DNA of 37,444 nt from Pseudobdellovibrionaceae bacterium (GCA_947462815.1 CANHQR010000035.1:1-37444), one strand, 5' to 3'. Shown: positions 16,428 through 26,190, counted from the first letter of the stretch. Program-made: numbers and translations. The notes: generated by a model from the letters alone, not told the origin.

Positions 16428-18068
16428 ATGTCTGACCTTAACGATTCCGCTCAATTCACTGGCCCCGGAGAGCCGAGGCGCCTGGCGAACAGATTGAGCG
16501 GCGCCTTAGCCGTCGCGAGCGGAATTTTTCTGAGCCGTATCGTCGGCCTGGTTCGACAAAAGTTCCTGGCACACTATTTCGGCGCCAGCGATTACGCCGA
16601 TGTCTTTCAAGCGGCGCTCAAAATTCCAAATTTTCTGCAGACTCTTCTTGGCGACGGTGTCATGTCGGGAAGTTTGATTCCTGTGTACGCTCGGCTTCGC
16701 GCCGAGGGCCGCCACGAAGAAGCTAACCAAGTCGCGTCGGCAACCGCCCAGTGGATGGCCCTCATCAACACCGTGATCGTGGGCGTGAGCATACTCCTCG
16801 CGCCTTGGGTTATTCCGTTGTTGCTGCCAGGATTTTCTGCTGAGAAGCAAGCTCTCACCGTGCAGCTGGCGCAGATGTTGTTTCCCGGAATCGGCGCCCT
16901 TGCCCTGTCTGCTTGGTGCCTGGGTGTTCTCAATTCCCACGGACGATTCTTTCTTTCTTACGCAGCTCCCGTCATTTGGAATGTGAGCATCATCACCGCT
17001 CTCGTTTATTACGGGACAGATTGGTTTGGCCAGTCACTCCCCCCTGAAGAATTGGTTGTGCAAACCACCTGGGGCGTTGTGATTGGCTCCTTCCTCCAAC
17101 TCCTCGTGCAGGTCCCCGCCGTTCTCGGACATATCAATTGGAAGTGGGGACTCGCCTCTGGGTCATCCCATGTGAGGCAGGTGGCGAAAAGTTTTTTTCC
17201 TATCGTTTCCGGTCGAGGTGTTGTCCAACTGAGTGCTTATGCCGATAACCTCATCGCCTCGCTTCTCCCGAGTGGCGCACTCGCCACTTTGGCGTACGCG
17301 CAGACACTTTACATGCTGCCCATCTCATTGTTCGGTATGTCGATCTCCGCTTCGGAGCTTCCTGCGATGTCGAGCGCACTCGGCACACGCGAGCAAATCT
17401 CTCTGCAGTTACGCGATCGGCTACAAGCCAGCAGCGCTCGCGTGGCCTTCTTCATTATCCCGACCTGTGGAGTGTTCTTGTTCTTTGGAGCCGATGTCTT
17501 GAGCGCATTGTTTGGCGGCGGACGATTCGACGCACAAGCGATACGGGCTTCGCAGTGGGCTTTAATCGGATACAGTCTGGCCTTGTTTCCGACGACACAG
17601 TCTCGACTCCTGGTCTCCGCCTTTTATGCTCTGAAAGATGCGCGCACGCCATTTCGCGCATCAGCCGCCCGCGTGCTCGCCGCGTCTCTGATCGGCGCAG
17701 CCCTCGCACTCTACTTCGAAGAGTCGTCTCAAGGCGCCCTCCCCGCTTCTGTTCTCGGCCTTACGTTGGGGACAGGGCTCACCAGCTGGCTGGAGTGGCT
17801 TTGGCTGCGAAAGAAATTGCAACTTGAAATTCCTGATCTCAGTGTAGAGTCGCGACTTATCGTGAAGCTTCTGTTGATCTCGCTTCTCGCTTTGCTCATA
17901 GGTTTTGTCCTCGGACACTATCTGACGGATTTGCCGAGACTCGCCCGAAGTGGAGCCGTTCTGTGCACGATCGGTACGATCTACATCGTCTGCACCTACC
18001 TGGCGCAGGTCTCCACCGCACGTGAGATCGTTCGGCGAGTGCGCCGCCGCTCAACTCAACGCCCCTAA
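16428..18068 (+). CDS. murJ: Lipid II flippase MurJ (MviN)
   Basis: MurJ moves the peptidoglycan precursor lipid II across the inner membrane. The 546-residue length and the many hydrophobic helices (about 14) fit the MOP-superfamily MurJ group. The N-terminal signature is clear: SGIFLSRIVGLVRQKFLAHYFG, then ADVFQAALKIPNFLQTLLGDGVMSGSLIPVY, then a cytoplasmic-loop-like RAEGRHEEA. A later stretch (VVQLSAYADNLIASLLPSGALATLAYAQTLYMLPISLFGMSI) is also typical. The ATG at 16428 is the family-like start; its ribosome-binding site is weak. It stands alone, downstream of the tRNA and convergent with the serine protease gene, with only 54 bp between the two stops. Confidence 0.96.
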   Translation: MSDLNDSAQFTGPGEPRRLANRLSGALAVASGIFLSRIVGLVRQKFLAHYFGASDYADVFQAALKIPNFLQTLLGDGVMSGSLIPVYARLRAEGRHEEANQVASATAQWMALINTVIVGVSILLAPWVIPLLLPGFSAEKQALTVQLAQMLFPGIGALALSAWCLGVLNSHGRFFLSYAAPVIWNVSIITALVYYGTDWFGQSLPPEELVVQTTWGVVIGSFLQLLVQVPAVLGHINWKWGLASGSSHVRQVAKSFFPIVSGRGVVQLSAYADNLIASLLPSGALATLAYAQTLYMLPISLFGMSISASELPAMSSALGTREQISLQLRDRLQASSARVAFFIIPTCGVFLFFGADVLSALFGGGRFDAQAIRASQWALIGYSLALFPTTQSRLLVSAFYALKDARTPFRASAARVLAASLIGAALALYFEESSQGALPASVLGLTLGTGLTSWLEWLWLRKKLQLEIPDLSVESRLIVKLLLISLLALLIGFVLGHYLTDLPRLARSGAVLCTIGTIYIVCTYLAQVSTAREIVRRVRRRSTQRP

Positions 18069-18122
18069 ACTCTATGACTGAACTCATCTCCTGAAGCCAA
18101 ATTGATTCTCGTGCGCCTCACG

Positions 18123-19097
18123 TCAGCGCGAGCGGCAGGCCGCCGACTTACAGGGAAGATTCTGAATAGCGCGAATGAAAGCCGAAGAACTGATCGCGAT
18201 GTTGGCATGGCGAACGTTCCAAGCTGGGATCACGCGATCTTCGGGACGGAATTCACGCGACGCCATGCCCACGACAAACCACTCTTCGATATTCTGCGTA
18301 TTCTTGATAGGCATCAACAGCGGCCCACCAGACGCTCCCACTTCGAGAGCGCAGTCAATCGGCAAAAGGCTCGGCACCGGCTTGGGAGGCTGCATGCTGG
18401 CATCGCCATTGAGCGCTCTGGCCGAGCAGTCTCGCTCTACGGAAATTCCGGGCTGATCATAGCGTGAAGCAGGAAATCCCAACATCGCCAAACGTTGTAC
18501 GCCTGCGCGGTTTTGGAGAACCTCTTGAGCTGTTTTCGTCGCCACATCGAGAAAGCCAAACTCCGCCCCGACACAAGTCTCAAGCTCAAGAATCGCCCAG
18601 TCTTGCCCGAGCCCATCCCAAGTCACATCATAGGAGCCCCAAGCCACCGGCGTGGCCTTCACTCGACGCGTGAAACGAAGGGGATCGTTCTCGGTGAGTC
18701 CAATTTGAAATTCAGAAACATGCTGGCGCGGGTGGGTCGGCGGCGTCACTCGCTGCGAATTGCTCTCCGCGGGAAAGGCCACATGATAAGCCGTCGCGAT
18801 ATGACATTCGGTGACCAAGAAGGCCGTGCCCCATCCTCCATCATCCGGCACACGAGTGAGGATCCCGACGGAACGCAAGATCGGCCGAGCGGGATTTTCC
18901 TGCACTCTCGCGTCGCGAACAAAAACATTACCCCACGCGGTCGAGTCCCAGCCCCCCGAGACGAGAACGAGAAAAACCCGCAAGGCGTAGGAACGGAGGT
19001 TGGCTTCCTTGCCAAGCAAGCTGCCGAGGAACCTGCCTAGGAGTTTGTTACGGAGTTCGCCACACAGGCGATCGCGAAGGCATATGTTCGACTTCAT
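18123..19097 (-). CDS. Secreted trypsin-like (S1 fold) serine protease
   Basis: A 324-residue protein with GAGGAG 6 nt before the ATG at 19097, which fixes the start. The catalytic triad is easy to see: H105 in ATAYHVAF, D166 in GQDWAIL and S257 in GASGGPL. The fold and length fit the chymotrypsin-like/V8-like peptidases. The N-terminal 36 residues are basic and precede a short hydrophobic stretch (RVFLVLVSGGW, about 40-50), so the signal peptide has an unusually long n-region. Eight cysteines (5, 12, 98, 175, 224, 249, 316, 321) suggest disulfides; C224 and C249 flank the segment before the active serine. Specificity cannot be read. It is the last gene of the minus-strand run, 261 bp from the upstream gene. 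Confidence 0.88.
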   Translation of the reverse strand: MKSNICLRDRLCGELRNKLLGRFLGSLLGKEANLRSYALRVFLVLVSGGWDSTAWGNVFVRDARVQENPARPILRSVGILTRVPDDGGWGTAFLVTECHIATAYHVAFPAESNSQRVTPPTHPRQHVSEFQIGLTENDPLRFTRRVKATPVAWGSYDVTWDGLGQDWAILELETCVGAEFGFLDVATKTAQEVLQNRAGVQRLAMLGFPASRYDQPGISVERDCSARALNGDASMQPPKPVPSLLPIDCALEVGASGGPLLMPIKNTQNIEEWFVVGMASREFRPEDRVIPAWNVRHANIAISSSAFIRAIQNLPCKSAACRSR

Positions 19098-19358
19098 CAG
19101 TTTCTCCTCAGAAGCGCCTTAAGTGGTCTCGAGCTGCGGAAAGACGATATGGGTGACATTCAATTCAAGGGCACAGCCAAGGGAGGCCGAATTGCATTGA
19201 GTTCGCATTCAGGGCGCTGGCCTCGCGGGAAGTGACGATCTACGGCACCTGGCGCCCGCGATGGCCGCTCGGAGCCTACGGAGCGCTGATCTCATGTTGA
19301 GGTCTTCGCGTGAGTTGGTCGGTTTCGTCTCGAGCCGCCATGTTGCGGTCGAGAAAGA

Positions 19359-21383
19359 TCAACCGCGGCGTGCGACATCCGCGCGTAGACGACGGCGAGC
19401 CAATCGCTCTACCTCAAAGCCAAGAGGCAAGCGCGCCGCCAAGAGTTTCCAAAACTCATCGCGTGTGAGCTCCATAACCAAGAGCTCCGAATCCGCAACG
19501 ACCGTGGCCGTGCGAGTTTGACCTACGGTCATCAATGCGATTTCACCGAAGGCCTCGCCCGTTCCCATTTCATTGATCTTGCGACCACCTTGCAGAACAC
19601 TCACACGCCCCTGAACAATGAAATACATCGATTCGCCCGGGGCACCCTCCGTAAAAACTGTTTCACCGGCGCGGTAGCCACGCCGGTGACCTGCGAACAC
19701 CAGAGCATCCATCGCCTCGGCGGGCAGTTCGCTGAGCCATGAAGAGCTCGAAAGAGCCTGCAAAAACCAAACACGGAAACGGAACTCATCGCTTTGCGAA
19801 GTATCGAGGCTCTGCATACCGGGCACATAGGGAATCTCAAGTAAGCGCGAAGTCTCCATGGCGACCACATCCGCTGTTCGTGGCGAAGCAAAAAAGAATG
19901 CCGTTTCACCAAAGGCCGCACCGGATTCGAGAAACGCGACGACTTTACGACGCCGCCCCTCAAAGGACTTCACAACGGCGAGTCGCCCCGAGAGAACGAC
20001 AAAGAGCGAGCGATCCACACCGCCTTGATGACAAGCCGCTTGTCCCGCGTGCAACTCAATCACTCGAGCCTTCGCGACCAGCTGGTCTCGCACCTGTGCT
20101 GTCAATTGACGAAGCATAGGCAAGTCTCGCCAAGCCTGACGGTCTTCACCTAAGACATCAAAGCCGCGAAGGCGAGAAGCCCAGAGTCGCCGGCGCTGAT
20201 TGCGCTGATTGCGGCCCGGGAGCCAGTGCGCCCACCATGGCTCCGCGAGGCAAATCCCAGCCATGACCGCTAGTCCCAGTGCCGCCATCGCCGGAAGCTT
20301 GGCTCCGGTCTTCCAAGCCAAACCAGCCCATTGCACCCCACCGGCCAACACGAGCGCGATCCCGACGAGGGTCAAGAGAACCGAGAGGGCATGAAAGCTT
20401 TCGATCTCGTCGAGCTCATCACTCTCACGCCAATCGATGGGCACGCGCTTCCAGACCTTCAAGCTCTGCACGACATCACTCATCGACGCCGCATGTGTTG
20501 CCGCGACAAGTCCTACCATGGCGCCCCACATGGCCGATAAAAGTCCCATCTCGCCTCCGAGCATTGAGCTCAAAAGACCGACAGCCAACACCCCTACCCC
20601 GATTCCGAAGTGGCTGATGTAATCAAAGGCGCGCCGAGCACCACCCGAAATCGTCTCCGGCTGAAAAGCGAGACGTAACCCCAAAAGGTCGAACACGACA
20701 GCCAAACGTCCCGCATCCCCATTCATATAGGCCGCCGAGGCGCGAAGTCCGTGCAAGAAAGATCGTAAAACAGGGACGATCAACCACAAGGCCACTGCAA
20801 ATCCAGAAAACTGTAGCCAACCGACTTCGAACCCGTTCTCAGAATGAGGCGTCAACTTCCAACCCAGAAACATCCAAGCTCCGCCGAAGACAAAGCCGAC
20901 GAGAATGCCCGAGAGTCCGAGGAGAGCCGCCATCGTATCGAGACCGCGGGCCGCCCAAAGCGGCCAACGTGGGCCGTGTCGACCTCGACGGCCCCAAACA
21001 CCCAAGGGGTGCTCCCAAAGTCGAACGGACAGAATCAACTCGGGCCACATGAACTCGCCACGAAGCGCGTCGGCCAAGCTCAGAAGTCGGATCTCTTCAA
21101 TCAAATCTTGGTCGGCCAAGAAACAGAGAAAGCCGGCCATGTCGAGAAATGTGCGCGGACCTGATTCGACGGTACGTCCAGCGTTCGCCGGACCGATCTG
21201 GCGCATTCGCAAACTCAATTCATAGATTGAGGCCCCTCGTCGAACACTTTCCCAATGAGCGGAATAAATCGTCGGAACCAAAACTCGGCGGCCTCGAACC
21301 GTCTCGACGGCCCAACCCTGCGGCGTGAGGACTTCAGATCGAATTTCGACGAGTCGAATGGGCTCCTGCTCGACGGCTAGCAT
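19359..21383 (-). CDS. Membrane protein with two cyclic-nucleotide-binding domains and a possible degenerate M50-protease core
   Basis: A 674-residue protein. The C-terminal third holds two tandem cNMP-binding domains, about 430-540 and 555-655. The second has an intact phosphate-binding cassette (F612-G-E-I-A-L...R-T-A-T-V); the first has FGETAFFFASPRTADVV. The middle has at least four membrane segments (about 150-175, 190-208, 258-300, 332-380). The N-terminal about 100 residues (LVEIRSEVLTPQG...FLCFLADQDLIEE) resemble the PqqD-like domain found in front of M50-type peptidases. Where such enzymes have HExxH, this protein has L-H211-G-L-R-A, followed by a GLRLAFQP-type stretch, so it may be a dead relative. 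That link is inference. It lies downstream of pilR in the same direction, 203 bp away. It may sense a cyclic nucleotide at the inner membrane. Confidence 0.75.
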   Translation of the reverse strand: MLAVEQEPIRLVEIRSEVLTPQGWAVETVRGRRVLVPTIYSAHWESVRRGASIYELSLRMRQIGPANAGRTVESGPRTFLDMAGFLCFLADQDLIEEIRLLSLADALRGEFMWPELILSVRLWEHPLGVWGRRGRHGPRWPLWAARGLDTMAALLGLSGILVGFVFGGAWMFLGWKLTPHSENGFEVGWLQFSGFAVALWLIVPVLRSFLHGLRASAAYMNGDAGRLAVVFDLLGLRLAFQPETISGGARRAFDYISHFGIGVGVLAVGLLSSMLGGEMGLLSAMWGAMVGLVAATHAASMSDVVQSLKVWKRVPIDWRESDELDEIESFHALSVLLTLVGIALVLAGGVQWAGLAWKTGAKLPAMAALGLAVMAGICLAEPWWAHWLPGRNQRNQRRRLWASRLRGFDVLGEDRQAWRDLPMLRQLTAQVRDQLVAKARVIELHAGQAACHQGGVDRSLFVVLSGRLAVVKSFEGRRRKVVAFLESGAAFGETAFFFASPRTADVVAMETSRLLEIPYVPGMQSLDTSQSDEFRFRVWFLQALSSSSWLSELPAEAMDALVFAGHRRGYRAGETVFTEGAPGESMYFIVQGRVSVLQGGRKINEMGTGEAFGEIALMTVGQTRTATVVADSELLVMELTRDEFWKLLAARLPLGFEVERLARRRLRADVARRG

Positions 21384-21586
21384 GAAGAGGCGTCCTCACC
21401 GCATAAATACGACCAGAAACCTACGACTCTCAACGTGCCACCCGAACAGAACCCTACGGGATGAATAGATCACCAGCTCCAAGCGCACAGGTCACCCAAA
21501 TGCGAGCGCGAGTTGAGATGACAAGCCCAGCTCATGAACTCAACCCCAAGAGCTCCCCGTCAAATCGAGTCGCGCCTCAAGACAAT
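21384..21586. other. Spacer between pilR and the cNMP-binding membrane protein gene
   Basis: This 203-base spacer contains an imperfect inverted repeat at 21512-21544 (GTTGAG/CTCAAC plus inner ATGA/TCAT with a 3-nt bulge), downstream of pilR on the minus strand. No T-run follows. It may end the pil transcript, or the next gene may have its own promoter here. Confidence 0.3.
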
Positions 21587-22996
21587 TCACTCCTCGTCCG
21601 GGAGTTCGTCGTCGTCGACTTTTCCTAGATTGTACTTCTCGACGCGATAGCGCATTGAGCGGAACGTGATTCCCAAGAGCTTCGCCGCGCGCTTCTTGAC
21701 ACCGTTGGCTTGATGAATCGCTTTCACCAACAGCTCTTTTTCGAGTTGGTCGATCACCTTCTGGAGATCGATCCCCTCATCGGTGATCTCGATTCCATCG
21801 CTTGAGACCATCTTGCGACCACTTGGCGTGTTCACAAATTGTGGTAAGGACTCAGGCAACACGGTTGCACCTGACTCGAGGGCCACGGTGCGCTCGATGA
21901 TATTTTCGAGCTCTCGGACGTTGCCCGGGAAATCGTACTTCTTGAGTAGATCCATCGCTTCTTTGGAGATACTCTGGATGGCCTTACCGAACCGATCGTT
22001 ATACTTCTGCAAGAAGTGATTGGCGAGTAGCGGAATATCATCGCGACGTTCTCGCAGAGCCGGAGTTTTGATGTTGATGACGTTCAAACGATAAAACAAA
22101 TCTTGGCGGAAAGTCCCGTGCTTGGTCATGTCCTCGAGGTCGCGGTTCGTGGCCGCGATGATTCGAACATCGACTTTAATATCTTCTGTCGCACCCACGC
22201 GACGGATCACACGCTCTTGAATCGCGCGCAGAATTCGCACTTGCGACTGCAGAGGCAATTCGCCAATCTCGTCAAGAAAGAGAGTTCCACCATCAGCGAT
22301 CTCAAACAGACCCGGCTTATCCGCGACCGCCCCCGTAAACGAACCCTTCTTGTGACCAAATAATTCCGATTCCACCAGGTTCTCAGGGATCGCTCCGCAG
22401 TTGACAGAAACAAAGGGCTTATCCTTCAGCGGCGAGTTGAAGTGAATGGCTTTCGCCACCATCTCCTTACCCGTACCAGATTCACCTGTGACCAACACGT
22501 TCGTTGGAGCATCGGAAACTTTGCGAATCAATTCGAAGATCTTATGCATCGCCTCGCTGTTGCCGACGAGGTTCTGGAAGGAGTACTCCTTTTGGAGCTC
22601 CTTGCGCATAACGCGGTTTTCGACTTCCAAGTTTTTGGATCGAAGCGCGTTGGCAATGTTGATGCGAACTTCATCGATGCGGAAAGGCTTGGTGATGTAG
22701 TCGTACGCGCCCATCTTCATGGCTTCCACGGCGCTCTCCGCCGTACCGAAGGCCGTGATCATCATGAACAGGACGTCCGGATAGTTTTCTCGCGAGTGCT
22801 TGAGCAGCTCTAAACCCGTGACGTTCGGCATCTGCAAGTCAGAGATCACCAAATCAAAAGTTTTCTTCTTGAGTGTATCGATCGCCTTTTGGCCATCCTC
22901 TACGCAAGTGACTTCATAGCCCTCTTTGCGAAGCATGATGTCCAGAAATTCGCGGATTGATTCTTCGTCATCGACGACCAAGATGCGTGGCTTCAT
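21587..22996 (-). CDS. pilR: PilR-type sigma-54-dependent response regulator
   Basis: A 469-residue NtrC-family activator that, when phosphorylated by its partner kinase, drives RNA polymerase with sigma-54; in type IV pilus systems the target is usually the pilin gene. The receiver domain is at 1-120 with D9/D10, phospho-site D53 and K103. The AAA+ domain spans about 140-375, with Walker A GESGTGKE (171-178) and Walker B GGTLFLDEIGEL (236-247). The C-terminal Fis-type helix-turn-helix lies at about 420-462. The sigma-54 contact loop reads G218-S-F-T-G-A instead of GAFTGA. The tail is acidic (DDDELPDEE). The PilR assignment rests on its place after pilC and a PilS-like kinase. No pilin gene is in the window. 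Confidence 0.92.
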   Translation of the reverse strand: MKPRILVVDDEESIREFLDIMLRKEGYEVTCVEDGQKAIDTLKKKTFDLVISDLQMPNVTGLELLKHSRENYPDVLFMMITAFGTAESAVEAMKMGAYDYITKPFRIDEVRINIANALRSKNLEVENRVMRKELQKEYSFQNLVGNSEAMHKIFELIRKVSDAPTNVLVTGESGTGKEMVAKAIHFNSPLKDKPFVSVNCGAIPENLVESELFGHKKGSFTGAVADKPGLFEIADGGTLFLDEIGELPLQSQVRILRAIQERVIRRVGATEDIKVDVRIIAATNRDLEDMTKHGTFRQDLFYRLNVINIKTPALRERRDDIPLLANHFLQKYNDRFGKAIQSISKEAMDLLKKYDFPGNVRELENIIERTVALESGATVLPESLPQFVNTPSGRKMVSSDGIEITDEGIDLQKVIDQLEKELLVKAIHQANGVKKRAAKLLGITFRSMRYRVEKYNLGKVDDDELPDEE

Positions 22997-23115
22997 GTTG
23001 CTCCGTCCTCACTCAAGACCTCATCGAATCCGCCGATCAGGGGGCAAGAATATCTTCTCACCCTCGACGCGGCTTCGATTTGTCTCCAGTCTTTCTGCGC
23101 CCTTTGAGCGTCTCA

Positions 23116-24918
23116 TTAACCGTTGCCGCTTCGCTTTTGTCCGCGGAAGGCCTTAGAAAAATCTTCGTTTGCCCTCTGAGAATCGGCAAGGCTTAATTTG
23201 TCGACGCCTTGCTCGCGAAGCGGAAATTCCAAGGTAAACGTCGTCCCGACACCCTTGCTGCTCTCGACGGAAATTCGCCCCATGTGACTTTCGATGATCT
23301 TGTGCGTGATCGCCAAACCTAGACCCGTACCTTTTTCCTTCGTGGTATGAAATGGCTCGAAGATCCGTCGCAATCCCACTTCATCCATCCCACAACCATG
23401 ATCCTGAATTTCGACAACGACATAAGCACGTCCGCCATCGGCCTTGTCCAAAGTCCTGATCTCAAGCTTGGGATTCGCAATGCTCTGCATGGCCTGTAAC
23501 GCATTGATCACGATGTTTAGGAAAGCTTGTTTCAGTTTATCGCGATTGCCCGGAATGATTTGCTGGCTCTTCAATTCCACCACCAGCTCGACATCTTGAC
23601 GCAAGTTCTTGTTCATCTTGGTCATTTCTAAAACATCACGCAGCACCTGATTGATCTCGACAGGATCAGCCTTCACCACATCCGGGCGTGCGAAGTCGAG
23701 GAAGTCGGTGACCAAGTTGTTCAAGCGATCGATTTCACGAAGTACGATGCGCATCAGGCGCTGATCTTCCTCTTGAGCGGACTTGAAAGTTTGATCCAAT
23801 AGTTGCAGAGAGCCACTCATGGAAGCCAAGGGATTTCGAATCTCATGCGCAATACCTGCAGCGAGCTGTCCAACGGCCGCCATCTTTTCACTTTGTCGCA
23901 TGGCGAACTCAAGACGGCGGACACGCGTCAGATCTTGAAAGGTGAGAATCAGCCCGCCGCGGCGATCATGTGGGAGCGGCAAGGCGGAGCCCACAACTTC
24001 CAGAATGAGCTTACCTTGCATCGGGCTCTGATAGCTCAAATCAAAGCGCACCGTGCGCTCCTCGCTCTTTTGTTTGGCAGCGTCATCCCTCGCTTCACTC
24101 AAACCCGCGCTCACACCCGGCAAAACCTCTTCCAACGTTCGTCCCGTCAACTCGCGAGGAATGGGATCCAAGATCTCAAATGCGGCGCGATTCGCCGTCA
24201 CGACTTTTTCTTCGGCATCGATGAGCAGAAGACCCGTCGACATGTTTTCGACGATCAGGGATTGCAAATTGCGAAGCGCACGCAAGTCTTTACCTTGCGC
24301 TTCGAGCGAACGCCCCATGAAGTCGAGTTGCTCGCTCAAGTATCCCGCAAGTCCCGCAACCGCAAAGAAGGCGATATTATTGAGTCCCACGGCGAAAAAC
24401 AGTGCCTGACCTTTGATCTCCGGCCCTGTGATCATCAACAGCGAGAACAAGGTCGACGTCCACATCGCGAGGATGTTGGCTCCTCGTCGCTGAAAGACGA
24501 AACCGCATAGAATGATATTCACAAGGTACAAGAACAGGAAGATCGACTGGTTGACGCCCGTATAATGAATCAATCCCGTGATGAACGCGGCTTCGAAGAA
24601 GAACAGAAAAGCCGTCACTGACCAGGAGTAGAGGGCTCGCTCAAAGAAAACCAGATAGGCCGAGTTGATCGTGAAAGCCACGAACATCAACAGATAGACC
24701 GGAAGCAAGACTTCAATATTGACGAACTCGGGCTGCAAAGCCTGAAAGCCGAGAATGATGGCGAGAATCGCCAGATGAAAGCCAACGCGGATCGCGGCAA
24801 TAATGAGCATCTGACTTCGACTTTGTGAAAAGTCGAAGCCGATCCTCGTCCGCGTGGGTCGCGGAGTCTGGCGTCGTTCAGGACCTACCTGGTCCGCTTT
24901 CGCCTGAGGGTCCAGCAT
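23116..24918 (-). CDS. pilS: PilS-type sensor histidine kinase
   Basis: A 600-residue inner-membrane kinase, presumed partner of the regulator 119 bp downstream. The start at 24918 is supported by AAAGGTGG 10 nt upstream. After a charged N-terminus come six predicted membrane helices (about 38-60, 68-92, 98-118, 124-142, 148-165, 172-194). A PAS domain (about 215-335) follows, then the dimerisation/phospho-acceptor domain with H358 in AAGIAHEIRNPLASMSG, and an ATPase domain with NIVINALQAM, DHGCGM, FEPFHTTKEKGTGLGLAI. Six helices followed by PAS is the layout of PilS, which senses pilin in the membrane in Pseudomonas. The last about 30 residues after the ATPase domain are polar and probably unstructured. 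Confidence 0.92.
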   Translation of the reverse strand: MLDPQAKADQVGPERRQTPRPTRTRIGFDFSQSRSQMLIIAAIRVGFHLAILAIILGFQALQPEFVNIEVLLPVYLLMFVAFTINSAYLVFFERALYSWSVTAFLFFFEAAFITGLIHYTGVNQSIFLFLYLVNIILCGFVFQRRGANILAMWTSTLFSLLMITGPEIKGQALFFAVGLNNIAFFAVAGLAGYLSEQLDFMGRSLEAQGKDLRALRNLQSLIVENMSTGLLLIDAEEKVVTANRAAFEILDPIPRELTGRTLEEVLPGVSAGLSEARDDAAKQKSEERTVRFDLSYQSPMQGKLILEVVGSALPLPHDRRGGLILTFQDLTRVRRLEFAMRQSEKMAAVGQLAAGIAHEIRNPLASMSGSLQLLDQTFKSAQEEDQRLMRIVLREIDRLNNLVTDFLDFARPDVVKADPVEINQVLRDVLEMTKMNKNLRQDVELVVELKSQQIIPGNRDKLKQAFLNIVINALQAMQSIANPKLEIRTLDKADGGRAYVVVEIQDHGCGMDEVGLRRIFEPFHTTKEKGTGLGLAITHKIIESHMGRISVESSKGVGTTFTLEFPLREQGVDKLSLADSQRANEDFSKAFRGQKRSGNG

Positions 24919-24981
24919 CCTGCCAGATCCACCTTTCTCACCAAACGCGCGGCTGTCCCGCCGCTCACGCTCAGCTCATGT

Positions 24982-26190
24982 TTAGCTCACCGCACCTGCC
25001 AAGTTGAAGATCGGCAAGTACATCGCCACGACCAAAAATGCGATGATGCCACCCAGCACGACCATCAACATAGGTTCCAAGATCGCGGTCAACGCGCCAA
25101 CGGCGACGTCAACTTCGTCTTCGTAGAAATCCGCGACTTTATTCAGCATGGTGTCCATGTTACCCGTCTGCTCGCCGACGCCGATCATTTGCGTCACCAT
25201 CTGCGGGATGTACTTTTCTTTAGTCAGAGGAACCGTCAACGACTTACCTTCGGTCAAACTCTCGCGGGCGCGGACCAGGGCTTGTTCGATCACGCTGTTG
25301 CCCGCGGTCTTGGAGGCAATATCCAAAGCTTCCATGATGGACACGCCTGAACCCAACAATGTCGCCAATGTTCGGGTAAAGCGAGCCACCGCCGACTTCT
25401 GGATGAGGTCACCAAAGTAAGGTGTATCGATGAAGATCCGATCACAAGCCTCACGGCCCGCCGGAGTTCGATAGTAATTGATCGCGGCAAACACGGCTCC
25501 ACCGATCGCGGCGAAGATCGCCCACCAATAAGACACAAAGAACTTCGACATACCGACAACCATCTGCGTGATCATCGGAAGTTCTTGGTTGCCAGACTTG
25601 AAAAGGGTTTCAAACTTGGGGATGACGAAAATCAACAGAGCCGCAACGACCACGCCGGCCACAACCATGATCACCGCGGGATAGATCAAAGCTCCTTTGA
25701 CCTTGCCTTGAATCTTGACGCTTTTTTCGATGTATTGCGCGAGTCGCGTGAGAATGGTGTCAATGTTACCCGACTCTTCCCCCGCTCGAACCATGTTCAC
25801 GTAGAAGCGGTCAAAGATCATCGGGTGTTCAGCCATCGCGTCACCGAAGCGTTTACCTTGGGTGATATCGCGGATGATCTCTTTCAATGCGATATTAAGC
25901 CCAGGAGCTCGAGCCGATTGCGCCAAAGTCTCAATCGATTGAAGGATGGGAATGCCTGATCCCAACAAGGTCGCCAGCTGCCGAGTGAAGATCTGTAGGT
26001 CCTTTGACTTGATGCCCTTGCCACCAATAGCTTTCACCGCCGAGACTTTTTTCTCCGCTTGATTCACTTTGGTCGGAAACATGCGCTGAGCTCGGAGCTT
26101 AATCCGAACTTCATTCTCGCTGCCAGCTTCCATTTCCCCTTTGAAGACTCGGCCACCTGGGCCTTTGGCTTCAAAAGCGTACTTTGGCAT
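24982..26190 (-). CDS. pilC: Type IV pilus inner-membrane platform protein PilC
   Basis: A 402-residue polytopic protein that couples the cytoplasmic motors PilB and PilT to pilin addition and removal. The N-terminal signature M-P-K-Y-A-F-E-A-K and two repeats of the T2SSF domain (about 70-193 and 272-395) are present. Each repeat opens with an FTRQLATLLGSGIPI-like motif (residues about 68-82, and FTRTLATLLGSGVSI in the second copy). Hydrophobic helices lie at about 168-190, 217-237 and 370-392. GGGGTG lies just before the ATG at 26190. It is 44 bp downstream of pilT and upstream of pilS. Confidence 0.95.
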   Translation of the reverse strand: MPKYAFEAKGPGGRVFKGEMEAGSENEVRIKLRAQRMFPTKVNQAEKKVSAVKAIGGKGIKSKDLQIFTRQLATLLGSGIPILQSIETLAQSARAPGLNIALKEIIRDITQGKRFGDAMAEHPMIFDRFYVNMVRAGEESGNIDTILTRLAQYIEKSVKIQGKVKGALIYPAVIMVVAGVVVAALLIFVIPKFETLFKSGNQELPMITQMVVGMSKFFVSYWWAIFAAIGGAVFAAINYYRTPAGREACDRIFIDTPYFGDLIQKSAVARFTRTLATLLGSGVSIMEALDIASKTAGNSVIEQALVRARESLTEGKSLTVPLTKEKYIPQMVTQMIGVGEQTGNMDTMLNKVADFYEDEVDVAVGALTAILEPMLMVVLGGIIAFLVVAMYLPIFNLAGAVS

